Assembly: GCA_020698575.1 (NCBI GenBank)
Contig: CM036239.1
Coordinates: 9,199,263-9,263,262, forward strand
DNA length: 64,000 nucleotides
Source: Bostrychus sinensis
Lineage: Eukaryota; Chordata; Actinopteri; Gobiiformes; Eleotridae
Direction of reading: 5' to 3'
Under the pieces are notes generated by a model. That model did not search any database, was not told the origin of the DNA, and saw only the letters and a program-made list of their open reading frames with translations. Position 1 is the stretch's first letter, and every line of letters begins with the position of its first letter. Positions 37,401-49,400 of the stretch are shown here, in pieces. A program made the translations under genes and the position numbers.

Positions 37401-40400
37401 ACCACTGAGTAATTTTAAATGAATAAACCAAGCAACAGTTTGTTTTTACTTAGATCGTTGTGGCTGAGCTGTTGAAGCCCTTCTCACATTTATTCTCATT
37501 TATCGAGACTACAAGTAATGTGATGACTGCTTGGCTCTGTGTTTGACACTCAGTGTGGCGGTTTAGGCACAATTGGAGAAGCCCTGCAGATCAAACTCAG
37601 AGCTAATGACAGCATCTCTGGTCGGTGTGTGTGGATGCAGCCGCTGGTGTTGATGACACTGGCTTTAAACACTAATGAGACTTTGGTTTTGTAAAAGACC
37701 CAAATCACTCAGGGAGCAGCGACGCGGGCAGATCGGGCAAATACACAGCAAATGAAGCACAAAGAGACCTCTTAGCACAGCGGGAAGGGAATTATAATGC
37801 CATTCCTACTTTCAACATCATTACCATATTCATTGCTTTTTTTTGCCAGTCAAGAGAAGGCCATTTGTATTGTGTCCAAACAGAATATATGAATTTCAAA
37901 GTCAATATGAAGCAATGAATTACAAAACATTCTCACCTCTACACAAATACACCACAAAATGCTACAAAATCTGTACATTTTCAAACATTTGTGTTTTTAC
38001 ATTAATACTGACTGAACCATTGGCTGTTTATAAAAAAGATGCATAAAGTAACATAAGCTACTATTCCATACAGAACTATTCTGGACATCTTTTCTTTTAA
38101 AGTATTGAATGTACAATTCAAACATCTCTGTCCCTGAGTTTGTCAATGAAATCCATGAGCCTTTGAACAGTTCTGCAGAGTAGTAGAGGTAGAATAACTT
38201 TATTGTCATTGTAGGGCACTCTATAATGAAATCTGAGGCACTGCTTGTTTGGGCCATAAATAATTCATCAGTCATCACATTTGAAAAGAAAAATTCGCAG
38301 AATAAATCCAAATACCCATGTGTAATTAAATAGTGTTAAAACCATTGTGTGCTATAATAAATAAATAGACAATTAAAGTAATAAACAATTAAAGTCCATA
38401 AGAATTAATAACTAATAAATGTTACGGATTGCATTGTGACTTGCTTATAGTTGATAGTCTGAAGCCTGACGCCCATTGAAAGAAGATGTTTTTCAGTCTT
38501 TTTGCCTTGCTTTATGCTCCTGCATCTTTGCCAAAAGTCGGATGAAGTTGTGTGTCCAGGATGTGAGGTGTCATGGATGATCTTCTTAGCTCTAGAGAGG
38601 CAGCGGGAACTAGCAGTTTCCTGAAGAAATGAAGGGGGCTGCTAATTATTTTTTCTGCGGTCCTCTGCAACCTGTGTTTGTCCACTGTGGTGCGCCCAGG
38701 ATACCACGATTAAATAAGCCAATACACTCTCTATAGTAGAACGATAACATTTCTGCTGCAGCTTCTCAAGTTTGTTTCTCCTGAGCACTCTCAGTTCTTT
38801 GTTGGGCTTTTCTCACCACTGCAGTAGCACTGGTAGCCAGTAGAGGTCCTCACTTATGTAGGTCCCTAAGAGTTTAAAAGAGGTAGGGGAGTAACATCAG
38901 GCAGTGCAACCAGTGCAACTTGTTTGGGGTCCAGGAGGTTTAGGGGCCCCTGAAAGTGTCTATCCAGGGTCAAGTCTTTACCATGTTATTCATGTTAAAT
39001 TTGCCAACTCATTGCAAAATGAAAGACCAAGATTGACTTGCTTCATCTTAATTAACACAAATTGTAACTAATAAGGGAGTGCACGGTGGCAGAGCGGTTA
39101 GTGTCCTCGCCTCCCAGCAAAGGAGATCGTGGGGTCGAGCCCCGGCCGGCCAACACACCATCACTCGAACTCTCTGGGTGGAGTCTTCATGTCCTCCCCA
39201 TTTTACCATGGGTTCTTTCCGGGTTCTCCAGCTTCCTTCCACCGTAAATTGGTGACTCTAAATTGCCCCTAGTGAATGACAAGCTGGCCCCTGTCCAGGG
39301 TGTACACCGCCTACGGCCCAAAGTTACTGGGATAGGCTCTAGTCACCCGCGACCCCTAATGGGAATAAGCGGTAGAAAATGAATGAATGTAATTAATAAT
39401 TAGTAAGTCATTTGAATGAAACTCTGCAGACTGTGAGCACTGATCTTTGTATCCAATGAAAACAGCTGATTGCAAAATTTTATAAATAGGAAACCTAATT
39501 CATGAATACGAAGTACTGAATGTGCTTTATAACTTCACGGCCCATTCTAAAAACTTACACTGGGCCCTTTCATTACCAAGTTATGCCACTGAAAAGAAGG
39601 GACCACTTTCACGCAGTCACCCTTCCTTAATTTGGAGGGAAGTTGGGTCAGTTTTTTTCCTCCTGAAGTCGATGATGATCTCTTTGGGGTTTTTTTTTTT
39701 TGTGTGTGTGTGCTTTGAGATGGGCTGTTCCTCACACTCTCAGTAAGCCAGTTGCTGCACTTCATGCCTGTAGGTAGTCTCACCCTTTCCAGTTATGAAG
39801 CCTACCAAGGTGGTGTCATCTGCAAACTTTATAATTAAATCAGTGGAGTGTTTGAGAGTGCAGTGATGAGTGTAAATGGAGAACAGGAGTGGGCTCAACA
39901 CACAGCCCTGTGGGACACCAGAGCTGAGCCCCAAAGTGTGGGAGCTGGTGTGACCAATTTTTTACAGGCTGTAGGAGCATTGAGAAAAAAATGTTTTCTC
40001 CAAGCACAGGTGGTGGAGGGGAAGTTCAGGGCAGTCATCTTGTTGATGAGGAGGTCGGGAATTATTGTACTGAATGCAGAGTTATAATCCAGAAAGTTCA
40101 TTCTGACTGAGGTCCCTGGGATCTCTGAGTGACTCAGGGCAGCGTGGAGGGCTGTGGAAATTGCACCTTCCTTAGATCTATTTATTGGTTCTGTAAGCAA
40201 ATTGCTGGGTCGAAGTCTGGAGGGAAATAGCCCCTGAGGTGTTGTGATACAAGCCTCTCGAAGCATTTTGCAAGAACAGGTGTTAGTGCGATGGGCCTGT
40301 AGGTGCTCAGGTCACTGAAACGTGGGATTTTGGGGATGGGAATGATAGTAGCAGATTTGAGGCAGGGAGGCACTGTGGTGTGTGTCATCCATGATAAGCT

Positions 40401-43400
40401 GTCACAGTGTCACTGTCCTGGGTCTCTACTGGCCAGCATGCTGCTCACTGAACTGGAGTCACACAAACACAGTTGATACCATGAGGGCACATAGACCTGA
40501 GTTAATCAAAGGCTCCCACACAGCTGTGCAAACACAAGACCACTGTTATATTTTTAACCACAGAAAAGCATAGCCATTTAATTACTTCTAACAGTCCTGA
40601 ATGAATTGTTACTGCCTGTTATTTTATTACATAATATGGAAAATAAGCAAATTACAGACATTACCTGGATGTTGAGCTTTTCATTACTCCTTCCAGTATT
40701 CACAGAAGCCAAATATCATCTGTTAGTTACAGTGGCCCTGAGGTGCAACAGCAAAATAGTTTTTGTCCACTAGAAAAATAAAAGCAGCTATAGATTAAAA
40801 ACAAATAAAATCCTGCCTGTGTGTTTTTATTTTTAGATGAACTTTATTTAGATGGGATTTTTATTTTCTGAAAAGTTATTTTTTTATTTGCAAAAATTGA
40901 GACGTGGCTTTATTTTATTGGACTCTTTTTAATTTATAGAAGCAGGTTTCATTTTTGAAGCATCACATTTAAAAATCTTCCTCTGCTTTTATTTTTCTAG
41001 TGGGCAAAAACTATTTTGATGATGCTCCTTTTTAATATAGATATTTATTTTTATTTTTCATTTTTTTTTATCATTATTTGAGGGATGGGTTTATTTTTAA
41101 GGCAGGATTTATTTATTTTTTAATCTGTAGCTGCTTTTGTTTTTCTAGTGGATGTTGCACCTCAGGGCCACTGTAATTATTGCTCTATGTGAAGTAAATC
41201 AATTGGGAACATTGTTTTTGCTTTATGCTGAGATATTTAGTTGTTTCAGAAAAAATCATTTGAATCCATATTTTAAACTCACTGTTTAAAAACTGCATCG
41301 CGATCGAACATAATTTCCTTTGAGTAATAATTCCTTGATGTACTTTGGTGCAGTGTGATCCGAGGTGACTTTTCAACTCTGTGCATAGTTATGATATTAC
41401 AACCTCAACTTTGAAAAGAATGACAGCTACAATAATTGTATGTCATCCGTTTGATATGTGATGTATGTAACAAATGGCTGTAAGCCGCATTTAGGGGTGC
41501 AATTATGTGCGTCTGCTGAATCTGCAGTGGTAATGTCAGAGAAAATGTTGTGCATAATATGGAGAGCAGTTAATTATTCTACGATGCCCCATCTGTTCCA
41601 CAATGGATTTTTTTGTGCTCACTGTGACATGTATGATTATGGTGTTTAAGAAAACTGTGTGTCAGTGTAATCAATACCACGTGCTTTATCTACACACAAA
41701 CCACCACCATCCAGTTCAATAATGCTTTGTTCCCTAATAACATAGTAAAGGTACATACATTTGTTTTGTGAATGATGCCAAGTTTTGGATTTGTAATAAA
41801 AAATTATCCAACAGTGGGGAAATCACTACTGGTTGTTAATAATTATAAATACTCATTACACCTAAATCATGTCATTATACCATTACCTGTTAGTGGTAAG
41901 AAATAAGTCCAGTGAGTGATATTTCTCTCACTTTGGAGAGCGTTGTCCACTTTGTTATTTACCTTGGTATTGGAGTACCCTGATGGCAGTCCTGACAGCT
42001 GTACAGCTCCATGGCTGAGTGCCCTGGTCAGCCTCCAGATTGCTGCTTGATGGCGGCCTGATAGGAAGTTGATTGACTGACTAGCTAGGCCTTCTGAGAG
42101 GCCTTTAAGTGGATACTCTGACTGGCAGGTCAATCAGCCTCCCAGCCTCCCCATTGTGGTTATCAATTATCAGGCTTAGGTGAAGAGAAACTTCTCCCAT
42201 TCCAAAGCTGATACGTCCTGACCTTTGCTAACTCTGTGACCACTGGCAGGCACCGCAGACATGACCTTCTCATACTGGCACCACATCTCAGAGCAGTGAC
42301 ACCAACTCATCTTTAGGCTGCCATCAGGAAAGAATAATTACCTGAACCTAAACATCTGGTGGTCCTGAAGTTTTAATTTTGTATACTTGTCTGTCAGGAT
42401 GTTAAAACCTGTGATAATATCATCTAAATGCAAGTCTCATTTGACCTTTGTTCCTTTCCCAGCTCATTGTGGGGATTATTCAGGCGGCAGAGCTGCCTGC
42501 CATGGACATGGGCGGAACCTCTGACCCGTACGTAAAGGTCTACCTTCTCCCTGACAAGAAGAAGAAGTTTGAGACCAAGGTCCACAGGAAGACTCTCAAT
42601 CCTGTTTTCAATGAACAGTTTACATTCAAGGTAAAACACTTTCCATGAGCCAAAATCATCAAATAGAAAGTTTTCTCTCTGTGATAAATGCTTGGTTCCA
42701 TGACAGACTGATCTGCATGCAGCTTGATGGCGTGCAGACAGTAAGCTGGTGGCATAATAAGATCTTGACAGATTATTCCTCTCCCAGACCCAAAGCTCCA
42801 CTCATATACACACAATAAAGCTAACTTTGAAAGGGATTAAGATTGGCAGAATCTCTGTTGCACATTCTGATTGTGCTGGCTCTGGCCACCAGTGAGGAAA
42901 CCAATAAGGAAAACACTGAAAATCAAAAAAAGTAAAAAAATAGCGTAATTTGTGGTAGTGTCCATTTCAACAAATGTTTATGTCCTTAGACTTTACAAAC
43001 AGACAAAGAAATGGCTGTGTGATATGACTTCTGTACACTGGCTTCCTGACTGGTATCTGTCCCAACCAGGGCTGTACACAGGATTTTAGAAATACTGAGG
43101 TCCATCATGTTGACGACCAGTTTAGTCCTGGTTTTAGACCTAGTTTAGATCTGATTTGATACTAATTTAGACCTGGTTTAGATTGGTTTGTCCTGGTTTA
43201 GTTCTGGGTTGGTCTTGGTTAAGTCCTTGTTTATTCCTTGTTTAGACTTGGCTTAGTCCTGTCTTTTTTCTAAATAAGTCCTGGTTTAGACTGGTTTTGT
43301 CCTGGTTTGGCCCTAGTTTAGTCCTGGTTTTGTCCTGGTTTGGCCCTAGTTTAGTCCTGGTTTTGTCCTAATTTAGTCCTGGTTTGCTCCTTGTTTAGAC

Positions 43401-46400
43401 CTCGTTTAGTCCTTGCTTTGACTTTGTTTAGGCCCGTCTTTTTCCTAAATTAGTCCTGGTTTAGACTGGTTTTGTTCTGGTTTAGCTCTAATTTAGTCCT
43501 AGTTTGGACCTGGTTTACTCCTGTCTTTTTCTTAAATAGGTTTAGACTAGTTTATTTTTGGTTTAGCCCTGGTTTAGTTCTGGTTAAGACCTGGTCTTGG
43601 TTTAGAATTGGTTTGGCCCTGGTTTGGTCTTGGTTTAGCCCTGGTTTAGCCCTGGTTTAGTCCTGTCTTTTTCCTGAATAAGTCCGGGTTTAGACCTGGA
43701 TTAGTCCTGGTTTACTCCTGTCGTTTTTCCTAAATAAGTCCTGGTTTAGATCTGGTTTAGATCTGGTTTAGATCTGGTTGTCAGTCAGTAGACATACAGC
43801 TACAGTTGATTTATATTCCAGACCAAGCTCTTATGAATAATACGAGGTGCATTAAAGCCAATAATACTATAACCTTAATACGATCATTACTTATAATTGT
43901 CTTTTTACAGGTTCCTTATGTAGAGCTGGGTGGAAAGACGCTCGTAATGACAGTGTACGATTTCGACCGCTTCTCCAAACACGATGCTATTGGTGACATC
44001 AAGGTTCCCATGAACAAGGTGGACTTCAGTCACATAACGGAGGAGTGGCGGGATCTCCAGAGTGCCGAAAAGGAGGAGGTATGGCATATTATGTCAGCAA
44101 TCCCAGAAAAAAACAAGTGTTACATTTTACATTTTTGTCATTTACGCATAACATTTGCAACACCACAGTATGTTTTTTTGTGTTGGACAACTGGTTTGTA
44201 TTTGAGTCACAAATGCGGTACCATGGCTGATGTTATTTATATCTCCTAGAAATGTCACTTAATCAGATGTCCACACTTCCCCTTCAATTAACAGAGTATG
44301 ACTTTCCAGGCAGCAGTTCAGTAGATTCAATTTTCATGGTAAATGTCACGGCATATAGCATGTGTTGCTCGGGAAACCTTATTTTTAGCATTAGGTTGGT
44401 TTGAAATAAAGGTTAATTACAATAATGTAGAACCAGATTGCGTTCTGTGAAGCACATTACTATACATTTTAGCCGTTTTACACGAGGCTTAAATGCTCAA
44501 GTGCTTAGTAGTTTTCACCTGTGTAGATGGCAGCCCTTGCTTCTACCTCTTACTGAAATATTTATCAGGTGCATGCTCTAGCTCAAGTGAAGTGGCATTT
44601 AGCAGTAATAGATAGTGATTACTGGCCACAGGATCTGATCGTATTGTTAAGAACTCCCTCGGATACTGCACGCTGCCGGGTCGTTTGCAAACACATTGTA
44701 CTCATGCCTCAGTAACTGCATATTACCTCTGGCAGCTCAGAAGCCCTGTGGCACTGCTGTCATTGAAATGTAAGAGTATAAGTCAAGACCTGTTCATTTG
44801 AATTGCCAAATGAATGCATATTTTCCTGTAAGGTGTTAAAAATGTCAAAAATGTCAGAATTGCATTACAAAGGTTGCTAATTTTTTACAGATAGAAAAAT
44901 GTTTTTAATTAGAAGTGGTTAAATACAGAATGTTATTTTAATTTTTGTTAGTAACTGGCCAAGGACAAAATTGTTAATTGTTAATACTAACTTTCAATAA
45001 AGGAAAAATTATTAGTTTTAATAGATTCTTTATCATTGTGAGATATAGGGATTTTGTCCTTGTGTGGACTCTAAATCATTGCAAGATAGGACTAGTGCCC
45101 TGGCAGTGGTCTATGCTCACTGTGTGACACTTCCCATGGCCCTGTGCTCCCCACGCCCTTGCTGTCTTTCTCACTGCTGTGCTCTGTCCCGCTTCTAGAG
45201 TTGACAGGTTCATGGGAAAAATACTGAGTTGCAGGTTGCCTTTTATTGAGCTAATTTCCTAACGTGACATGCCTGCAAAATGTCTCTCGACAATGAAAAA
45301 CGAATGAAACAAAGTGGAGAGTGGGGATTTTTTTTACAACCAGATTGAAGCATGTGTTCTCCCTGAGCTTCGTCTCCGGTGCTGTCTCCGCCTCCCCCTC
45401 CCCTCACTGCTCACTTGTCTGCTCTCAGTTTAACTAGAACACGCTGCTGAAGCGCCACGCAAGAGCGGCAGCACTGTAACCAACTCAGCAGCACATCGCT
45501 GCGCTCTTAAGTGGCACAGCCACACATCCTGTGTGCAAGGGCCTTAAGGCCGCATGCATGCAAGAATAAAAAAGAAATGCAAACACCTATTTTCTATGTC
45601 CTCATAGTCTTACACCTAAAAAATGTGTGTGTTTAGACAATTGTGGGCCAAAAGCGTTAGTGAAGTTTGAGAACTGACAAAGGACAGGATAGGCCACAGA
45701 GTAAAGCAAGTCAAAAGGAAATTCACCCAACTGCATTCATGTGACTTATTTTTAAGAAGGTCATTTTATTAATATTGATTGATTTTATATAAACACTGTC
45801 TGATTAGTATGAGTAGCCTATGAGTCCATTACGATGGTCTGACAGCGGTCAACCACAGGTCCAGGCCCCACTCCGCCCTCGGCTCTTCCCCTCTGACTCT
45901 GCCTGGTCTCTGCCCACTTTTCCAGCATTTTGAAGCTCTGGGAGTGGGCGGAGTAGGCATCAGTTACTCTTTTAAGTAATCAAGCTTAAAGAGTAAGTGA
46001 CGCCTATGCTCCACCTACCGTAATGGACATCCTCCACCGCAGGGACTTTAAAGGGACTTTACTGACATTTTATACCACAACTGTCTTAAGACTTAATTTT
46101 GTAGGCAACAGATTGTGTGGCCACAAAAAAATGGCGTTTGCATTGTTTTCATTCTCGCATGGATGCCAGATGAGCAAGAAAAGAGAAAGGAGGGGATGGG
46201 AGGGGCAGAGGTGGAACAAGTGTGGTAATGCAGTTAAAATATTACACGTTCAATCAGGAAGTAGCCATTGTTCGGCCTTAGTTTTTTTTATGTTTGTTTT
46301 TTTACCATAAGATATGCATTTAAAATGTGTTTTACTCAACAATTAAAGACAAAACCTTTTTTTTTTTTTTTTAGATGTATCACTAAAACCCCATTTACAC

Positions 46401-49400
46401 AGCTTATCTGCTAAAAGCATATTTATGTGTCAGTTTAGGTACAGACCGAACTTAAATGTCAGGGTCAAATATGAAGGGCCAAGTTCCCACAGTGACCTTA
46501 AAGTTAAAAAAGCAAAAGTTGGCCTTTTGCAATCCTTGGAAAATATCAAAGAGCATAGTCTCTGTTGGTGACAGGTAACAAACTCTTACTGCCACTGAGC
46601 ACCTCACAGTTAATAAGGTACATGAATTTTTATCTCTTTTCATTTAAATATATATCAATCCATAGTTTTATAATAGCAAACAGATTTTATTTCTGTTAAA
46701 ACTAAATCTTTGAGTGTCTACAAAAGCACTATATAAGACTTATGCATTATTATTATATGATTATTATTTCCTGAGACTCTGTGATGCAGTAAGAAAAAAG
46801 TAAAACCTAAACCTAAATTAAAAGAGCCCTATGTAATCATAACAGTAGAATATGTGTAAGCTTTAGGTATTTATTCTGTTGTTGTGTATAGAAAATATAC
46901 TTATGTGTGTTTTTACCTCATTAATTCTCCCATGGAACATTTCTGTGAAGATTGTAGGCAGCACATATTGATTTACTTGCCGCTGTTGCCATTGTTAATC
47001 CAAACCGTGTGACTGTCCCATAGCAAGAGAAGCTGGGCGATATCTGCTTCTCTCTGCGATACGTCCCTACTGCTGGCAAGCTGACTGTGGTCGTCTTGGA
47101 GGCCAAAAATCTGAAGAAAATGGATGTGGGAGGCTTATCAGGTAAGGAAAACTGCAAGTCTGCACACTGCCTTTGCCCCTGACAGGCATTTAGTCTGTAA
47201 CCACACCAAGAGATTAGCTGTAATTCTCTCAGTTACTAATGAACACAGCAGGGAGTAATAGAGTCAATGTCATAATAATACAAAATGTGAAAAATATGTG
47301 TCCTGTGGTGGCTTATAAACACTACGTAGGAGTCTGAAAAAGATGTGATGTCATGGTAACCAAGTGTGCTGATGGAAGTGGAGAAGAACTGCCTCCAGCG
47401 CCCACAAGTTCACAACAGCCACATTCACAAACAACAACGTCGTCACCATCTAGATACAAAAACTTTTCTTAAGGATTTTGTACCTCTACCAGAGCCAAAG
47501 ATGCAGTTGCATTCAAAAAACCAGGCGCTCCTTAGCATTTAAGGAGAGGGTGTTTCCCAGTTCCCAGGATCCTTCCTCTGGAGTCAGCCCCTCTGAAGCA
47601 AAGGTGAGTGCGTCATTGTCATGAGATCAAATCAGGTGCGTTAAAAAACCAAAAGCTTTGTTTGAGATGAGCTGCGCCTCGCTTGGATTGTAGGCGAGAA
47701 CAGGCGGCCGCAGCAGAGGCCGGGGAAAAGCACCTGAAATCAAGTCGGACAGTTCACGAGCCGAGAAGAGCGGCTCGTTGGAAGGACAGAAGTATTTTTT
47801 TAATAAAATCATTTTAAGAGTTTGTAAACTCTCCTGTTTCCTTCACGCACCTCTCACTGACACATTTATCATCAAAGAAAAGAGATGCGGCTGCTCCTCT
47901 TGCAGAGTTTGCAGCTTAGGCTAAAAATACCATATGGATCTATGATTATGAGTCTATTCTCAAAAAGATTATTTATTATTCATGTAACCCATATCTAACA
48001 ACACCCCAGAACTATCAGTCACATTTAAAGCATATGTCAATATAAAATCTAGGGCACTAGTTTGTGTAAAGTTGTGAGGGAGGAGGCAGCCGAGCGTCAG
48101 GGCGTCATGTTTCTGATCAAAACGCAACTCGAACCCAATCAGCTGTCAGTGCATGTGAACAGGACATTTCCCATCATGCATAAAGCATTTGTAGTTCATG
48201 CAGGTGGCTGTCTCTATGTTTTTGGTGGTAGGGGAAACTGGAGCACCCAGAGGAAACCTACACAGACATGGGTAGAATATGCAAACTCCACACAGAAAGG
48301 CCTCGTCCTGTCCACAAATCAAACCCAGGACCTTCACGCTGTGAGGCAAGAGTGCTAACCACTGTGCCGCCTTATAAAGCACATTAAAACACTAGCAGTC
48401 CAAAGTGCTGTACCAGATTGCTTCACAAGGCAATGAAACTGCTTTCGTTCAAGCAACCGATGTGCTTGCTGTATTTGCACATCACTTCCTTTTTCGATTA
48501 GCTTCTCCACAAACTGAATCACTGAGGCCCCTTCCATTCAAGCACACCATAAATTCTTAAGTTGTTCCTTCTTGAACTTGATTCCAAATCATTTGTATAT
48601 TTTTCAACAATGTGCTCTGCTCTTTGAGTGTTTGTTGCAGTATTAGCTGCTGCAGACCATGTTTCCAGCTTATCAATTTGCACAGCTGCTTTTTTGAGTT
48701 TTTCATCATAGTCTTGTATTGCTAGCATTGCGGTGGTTAGCTGTTGGTTAATTTGTTGCTTGAATTCAGTTTGCTCATCCTTCATGTCACGCTTGAAGTC
48801 ATCTCTAAATGAGGCCAAGTAAGCCTTTGGCTCCGTTTGCAGACAACTAATTTGTTCACTTATGTTTTTCAAACTAAAGTGAATGGCCACTGTCAAGCTG
48901 CTGCTTTTTTTCCCCCATCTTACACGTATTTGCTTCTCTCAGACTTGGTACCCCCTCGTCTGGTTTTTGTTGCATCCTTTTGTTCTTTGCCTTGCTTTTC
49001 CACTCATATTTTGACTAAAAAAAAGCACAAAAAGCATTTTAGTTGGATTTGAGGGAGTTTAACAGCCTGGCTGTATGGAAGACTCACTTTAGCCAACCAT
49101 CCGTGACAGTTTTCTCATTGAGCAGAGACCTACTGTATGTAACCCCACTGTTACTCTCAGTGAATAATTAGCTGCTAACCCTGGAGGCATTTAATTTGCA
49201 CAAATATCCTGACTACACTTAGTAAAAGTAGGGACCAAACCTAGAGACCTCAAAATAGATGTTTTTCACACTTCTGCATTTTGAACTGGAAGTCGTGTCC
49301 CGATACCTCTGCTCGCATATGTAAGGGCTGTAAAGAAGGCGAGCCCACAAATTAAAAAAGTTTTTGCTCTGACAACTAGCGGCCCCTCAACTACATTTAA

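Larger units (their letters stand above)
38190..40400 (-). mobile_element. Rex1-like non-LTR retrotransposon fragment (reverse transcriptase), split by later insertions
   Basis: On the minus strand the frames read CLKSATIIPIPKIPRF, STYRPIALTPVLAKCFERLV, a FLDYNSAFSTIIP block, SSGVPQGCVLSPLLFSIYTH, KFADDTTLVGF and KEIIIDFRRK, in reverse-transcriptase order, including the FADD catalytic box. The frame continues to VKVVPSF at 39592, stops at an insert, then resumes at 38883 as SFKLLGTYISEDLYW and runs through the C-terminal part to a 3' tail with ataactttattgtcattgt on the + strand near 38193. Frameshifts and stops make it inactive; the 5' half is missing. Confidence 0.85.
36330..42462 (+). other. 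syt1: syt1 intron between coding exons 3 and 4 (6.1 kb)
   Basis: Phase 0 intron. The centre is the nested LINE/hAT/SINE block at 38190-40400, followed by a TA-flanked MITE at 40730-41173. The parts 36330-38180 and 41180-42460 show nothing I can identify. Confidence 0.85.

Noticed and set aside
39075..39160. Possible tRNA gene (A and B boxes)
   Set aside because: The boxes belong to the head of a SINE with its own target duplication; no full tRNA cloverleaf or anticodon arm can be drawn with confidence.
42448..42462. Met-initiated extension before syt1 exon 4
   Set aside because: It covers the polypyrimidine tract of the acceptor; the family alignment begins at the splice site.
43472..43660. 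Phe/Trp-rich frame resembling a repetitive protein
   Set aside because: Reading frame of the minisatellite; no start context, no conservation to judge, and inside a syt1 intron.
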